From Bacteroidales bacterium (GTDB taxonomy: Bacteria > Bacteroidota > Bacteroidia > Bacteroidales > UBA932): a stretch of 9,773 nt of DNA. The notes below the pieces were generated by a model. That model saw nothing but the letters and a program-made list of their open reading frames with translations. It was not told the DNA's origin and made no database searches. Position numbers and translations under genes: made by a program. The DNA lies in the NCBI GenBank assembly GCA_017538685.1, contig JAFYIK010000021.1:1-9773 (forward strand), in the 5' to 3' direction. Shown piece by piece: positions 6,407-9,773 of the stretch. The first letter of the stretch is position 1. Each line of letters starts with the position of its first letter.

Positions 6407-7386
6407 GGCATCCTCCTGAGTAAAAGTCTTACAACAAGTTCGGCGAGCAGGCAGATCAGCGCCACGAGGCCGAACTTCCAGAATAGTTCACTGTAGACGG
6501 GGAACGACTCGACCGTGGTCTTCGCCTTCTCCATCTTATTGATTTCGCCGTAGATCTCGGCGAGTTTGGTGTTGTCCGTCGCGCGGAAATAGCGTCCGCC
6601 GGTGCTCGAAGCGATATTCTTCAGCAGATCCTCGTCGATCTCCACCTGGATCTTGCGGGTCTCCACGCCCCACGGGGTAATCACGGGATACGGAGCGAGG
6701 CCGTTAGCGCCCACGCCTATCGTGTACACGCGCACACCGTAGGTCTTCGCAATCTCGGCCGCGGTCAGCGGGGCGATCTCCCCCCTGTTGTTGACGCCGT
6801 CCGTCAGCAGGATGATCACACGGCTCTTCGCGTCAGAATCGGCCATACGCGCCACGGCCGTGGCCAGTCCGTTTCCGATCGCGGTACCGTCTTCGATCAG
6901 GTCCGTCTGCACCTCCTTCATCAGGTTGATCAGCGTGGCGCGGTCGGTCGTCAGCGGGCACTGTGTGTAACTCTCGCCCGCGAAAACGACAATTCCCATA
7001 CGGTCCGACGGCCTCTGCGCGATAAACTCGATCGCGATGTCCTTCGCAGCGTTCAGACGGTTGGGCGTGAAATCCTGCGCGAGCATACTCGTGCTGACGT
7101 CCATCGCGAGGACGATGTCGATGCCCTCGGTGTCCGTTTTCTCCACCTGCGTGCTCGAGCGCGGGCGTGCGATCGCTATTATTATCATCACGAGCGCAAG
7201 CGCTCGAAAGGCGAACGGGAGATGACGCAGCACCGCGAGTGCGCTCATTCCACCGGCCTTCCAGGGCGCGGCGCTGCTCACGCGGACGTGCGGAGTCCGG
7301 CCGGTCGCCTCCCTATAAATATATAGTAGTACGAGCAGCGCCGGAATCGCCAGCAGCCAAAGCAGTGCGGGATACTCAAAGAACAT
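6403..7386 (-). CDS. batA: BatA, membrane-anchored VWA-domain protein
   Basis: BatA has 327 residues. The N-terminus has two membrane segments (about 6-24 and 56-73) around a short loop, then the RPR motif typical of these proteins and a VWA domain (about 88-285). The MIDAS is complete: D96-x-S98-x-S100 in MDVSTSM, T168 in DGTAIGNG and D196 in LTDG. A membrane segment (about 303-319) and the basic tail RLLLRRMP close it. The VWA domain is expected on the periplasmic side. Together with BatB it is the core of the bat operon, first linked to aerotolerance and virulence in Bacteroides fragilis; its molecular substrate is not known. The ATG at 7386 overlaps the upstream gene by 11 nt and gives the usual short MFFEYP start. 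The last codons overlap the batB GTG. Confidence 0.95.
   Translation of the reverse strand: MFFEYPALLWLLAIPALLVLLYIYREATGRTPHVRVSSAAPWKAGGMSALAVLRHLPFAFRALALVMIIIAIARPRSSTQVEKTDTEGIDIVLAMDVSTSMLAQDFTPNRLNAAKDIAIEFIAQRPSDRMGIVVFAGESYTQCPLTTDRATLINLMKEVQTDLIEDGTAIGNGLATAVARMADSDAKSRVIILLTDGVNNRGEIAPLTAAEIAKTYGVRVYTIGVGANGLAPYPVITPWGVETRKIQVEIDEDLLKNIASSTGGRYFRATDNTKLAEIYGEINKMEKAKTTVESFPVYSELFWKFGLVALICLLAELVVRLLLRRMP
6412..6417 (-). promoter_or_regulatory. SD-like AGGAGG deciding the GTG start of batB
   Basis: AGGAGG on the minus strand lies 5 nt before the batB GTG (6406) and encodes Arg-Arg at the batA C-terminus. Spacing is close to ideal for an SD site. It supports the GTG, although Bacteroidota ribosomes usually do not rely on SD pairing. 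Confidence 0.5.
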
Positions 7387-8338
7387 CTTTATCAGTCTGA
7401 GCCTCCTGCTCGATTTCGGCCTGGTAGGTGCTGGTCACGAAGCGCACGCACAACGGCAAAGCCTCTGCGTTCTGCGCATCGTCAGCCACATATTTGGCAA
7501 ATTTCACAAAATCCGCCCTCTCGAAGAGTTCTTTCATCTTTTCGTAAAGTTCGGGAGTGAGCTCCGTGCGTCCCTGAAGGGCGTCGAAAAGCTCGGCGGT
7601 GGTCATTTCGGGCGCATCGATCGCGAAACGCTCGTCTATGTATTCCTTCACGGCTCCCGTAATGCCCGAATAGAAGGCCTTCTGCTTGTCGGGAGCCCAG
7701 TATTTGTCGCTGCGGTATTTGTCCAGTTTGCGAAGGGCCACGATATGGGCAGGATCCTTACGCTCTTCTTCCTTCTTCCTGCGTTGGCTGAAATACACTG
7801 TCACCACCACTATCGCGGTAATAATCCACGCTCCGGCTATGCCTCCGACGACATACGGCAGCACCTCTTTCAAGGTGACCGGATAGGTAATCTGCCCCTT
7901 TATGTCGTGCGGGACGTAGGTGGCGGTGTCCACCGGCATAGTCTTCACATCCAACGGCTCGGGGGCCTCGAAGCAGAGGGTGTCCGCTCCGTCCGCGGTG
8001 TGTTTGACTACGTAAATGTCCGGGAGATTGTACTCCCCTTCTTCAAACGGGGCGATGGTCACATAACATTCCACGTCCACCCGCCCCTCTTTCAGCTGTT
8101 TTTTCGTGCTTACGGTGTCCGCCTGCCAATTTTTCACCATCACAAGCGTGTCGTTGCACATCTGCGAAAAATCAGGCAGTTGAAGGCCCTGCACCTCCTG
8201 CGCGTTTTCGAGCTTGAAGCCGTACTTGAACTGGTCTGCGATCAGCACGGAATCGCGCTGCTGCAGGGGCTTCAGGAAGGCCTGCCCCGCCGGAAAGACT
8301 TCCAGCATTATTGCGGCTATGAGTGAAATCAGCATCAT
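7376..8338 (-). CDS. Bat-operon single-pass membrane protein with BatD-like cytoplasmic module
   Basis: This 320-residue protein sits between the DUF58 gene and batA, where Bacteroidales bat operons usually carry a poorly described membrane protein. The first about 20 residues are hydrophobic but have no basic residue and contain E13, so they are an atypical export signal. Residues about 25-158 are a periplasmic domain of beta character (DQFKYGFKL, EEGEYNLPDIYVV). One membrane segment (about 160-183) is followed by a basic stop-transfer (QRRKK) and a helical cytoplasmic region. Residues 220-286 (KAFYSGI, DERFAIDA, DFVKFAKYVADD) resemble BatD residues 504-568. The ATG at 8338 overlaps the DUF58 stop as ATGA; the next codon is also ATG (8335), so the start could be one residue shorter. 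No enzymatic motif was seen; a structural or adaptor role is inferred from position. I do not give it a gene name. Confidence 0.88.
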   Translation of the reverse strand: MMLISLIAAIMLEVFPAGQAFLKPLQQRDSVLIADQFKYGFKLENAQEVQGLQLPDFSQMCNDTLVMVKNWQADTVSTKKQLKEGRVDVECYVTIAPFEEGEYNLPDIYVVKHTADGADTLCFEAPEPLDVKTMPVDTATYVPHDIKGQITYPVTLKEVLPYVVGGIAGAWIITAIVVVTVYFSQRRKKEEERKDPAHIVALRKLDKYRSDKYWAPDKQKAFYSGITGAVKEYIDERFAIDAPEMTTAELFDALQGRTELTPELYEKMKELFERADFVKFAKYVADDAQNAEALPLCVRFVTSTYQAEIEQEAQTDKDVL

Positions 8339-9205
8339 CTGAACAGTCCCATTAAGCCTTTCACATAGTCGCCGTCGGTGCTGATATCCACCGAGTCGAC
8401 TTTATATCTGTTGAGCAGTTTCGTCTCTTTCGCACCGAGGTCCGCAAACCACTTCTCGTAGGCAGCGCGAACCTTCGGGTTGTCCGTATTGATCCACGAA
8501 CCCTTGCCCGTCTCACTGTCCTTTATGTGCACCAGACCGACCGGCACGAGGCGTTCCTCGCGGGGGTCGTGGACCTTGATCACGGAGATGTCGTGCCTGT
8601 TCACCGCCACCTTCAGCGCTTCTTCGTAGCGCGGGTTGCCTTCGGCGTCCACATCTATCATATCGCTCAGAACGAAGGCCGTGCATTTTTTCTTGATGGC
8701 GTTCGTCAGGAACTCCAGCGCGGCACCGATGTCCGTTCCGTCCGAAGTCGGCTGAAGCTCGAGCATCTCCCTGATTATGTGCAGCAGGTGCGAGCGGCCC
8801 TTCTTCGGCGGGATGAACTTCTCCACCTTGTCCGAGAAGAACAGCGCTCCCACCTTATCGTTGTTCAGGATGGCGCTGAAGCTGAGCACGGCCGCGATTT
8901 CGGCTATGCGCTCGCGCTTCGTCTCCCCCGCCGTGCCGAAAAGGCCGCTGCGGCTCACGTCCACCAGCAGGACGACCGTGAGTTCGCGCTCCTCTTCGAA
9001 AACTTTGATATAGGGCTGGCGCAGGCGCGCGGTCACATTCCAGTCCATAGACCGGACATCGTCGCCCCAGCGGTACTCGCGCACTTCGCTGAACGCCATA
9101 CCACGGCCCTTGAAGGCGGAGTGGTACTCGCCGGCGAAGATCTGGTGCGAGAGCGCACGGGTCTTGATTTCGATCTTGCGGACCTTCCTGAGGAGGTCGG
9201 TCGCA

Positions 9206-9225
<20 letters not shown>
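8335..9225 (-). CDS. DUF58 / VWA-like protein of the moxR-bat operon
   Basis: This is a 296-residue cytoplasmic protein with no signal peptide or membrane segment. The N-terminal half holds the DUF58 signature: IFAGEYHSAFKGRGMAF, EVREYRWGDDVR (residues 48-58), DWNVTAR and KVFEEEREL (74-82). It continues into a VWA-like fold with an intact MIDAS: D89-x-S91-x-S93 (VDVSRSG), T164 (DGTDIG) and D188 (LSDM). Proteins of this family are nearly always encoded next to a MoxR ATPase, whose partner they are thought to be. The ATG at 9225 overlaps the moxR end by 20 nt, the longest overlap in the operon, and places a short variable leader before RKVRKIEIKTRAL, as in relatives. Unlike many DUF58 proteins it lacks N-terminal membrane helices, which is usual for the Bacteroidota form. 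Confidence 0.95.

Positions 9226-9773
<548 letters not shown>

Noticed and set aside
5303..6496. Plus-strand open frame of 397 codons across batC, batB and batA
   Set aside because: It spans three real genes in antisense and shows no recognisable motif, start signal or promoter. It is explained by the codon bias of the minus-strand genes.
5399..7386. BatA and BatB considered as a recent tandem duplication
   Set aside because: They share fold and MIDAS but differ through most of the protein. This is the ancient BatA/BatB paralogy found across the family, not a local event.

Overview
The window is almost certainly from a member of the Bacteroidales (phylum Bacteroidota) with fairly GC-rich DNA. 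The evidence is the gene set (a moxR/bat 'Bacteroides aerotolerance' operon in the order moxR, DUF58, Bat-associated membrane protein, batA, batB, batC, batD-E), a promoter of the Bacteroides type (TTTG, 19 nt, TAnnTTTG) and an A/T-rich leader without a Shine-Dalgarno site ahead of the OmpA-family gene. The genus cannot be fixed from the sequence alone.

Layout. At the left edge, on the plus strand, is the 3' part of folC (folylpolyglutamate / dihydrofolate synthase). It converges on an OmpA-family outer-membrane gene on the minus strand. A single A-tract/hairpin/T-tract between them can terminate both. Every gene from 890 to the right edge is on the minus strand. The OmpA gene has its own promoter, which overlaps the stop codon of the last bat gene. 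From 2177 to 9773 runs one tightly packed operon, transcribed right to left: partial moxR, DUF58 protein, Bat-associated one-pass membrane protein, batA, batB, batC and a fused batD-batE. Each of its six junctions is an overlap (20, 4, 11, 4, 8 and 1 nt).

How the genes fit together. MoxR is a AAA+ ATPase of the type that partners von Willebrand A (VWA) proteins. The DUF58 protein, BatA and BatB are three VWA proteins, all with a complete metal-ion-dependent adhesion site (MIDAS). BatA and BatB are predicted to present their VWA domain outside the membrane. BatC and the BatE part supply TPR repeats, BatE also an SH3b domain, and BatD supplies a large periplasmic beta-rich region. Together they look like an envelope complex with a cytoplasmic ATPase. 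Its biochemical role is unsettled; aerotolerance is the historical phenotype.

Nothing here is a wholly unknown system. The points that stand out are the in-frame BatD-BatE fusion that keeps BatE's signal peptide inside it, a cytoplasmic module shared by BatD and the Bat-associated membrane protein, SD-like AGGAGG hexamers at successive bat junctions in a lineage that usually ignores SD sites, a Gly-to-Val change in the folC signature loop, and a reversal of GC skew inside folC. No RNA genes, mobile elements or CRISPR arrays were seen, and no gene-free stretch exceeds 85 bases.
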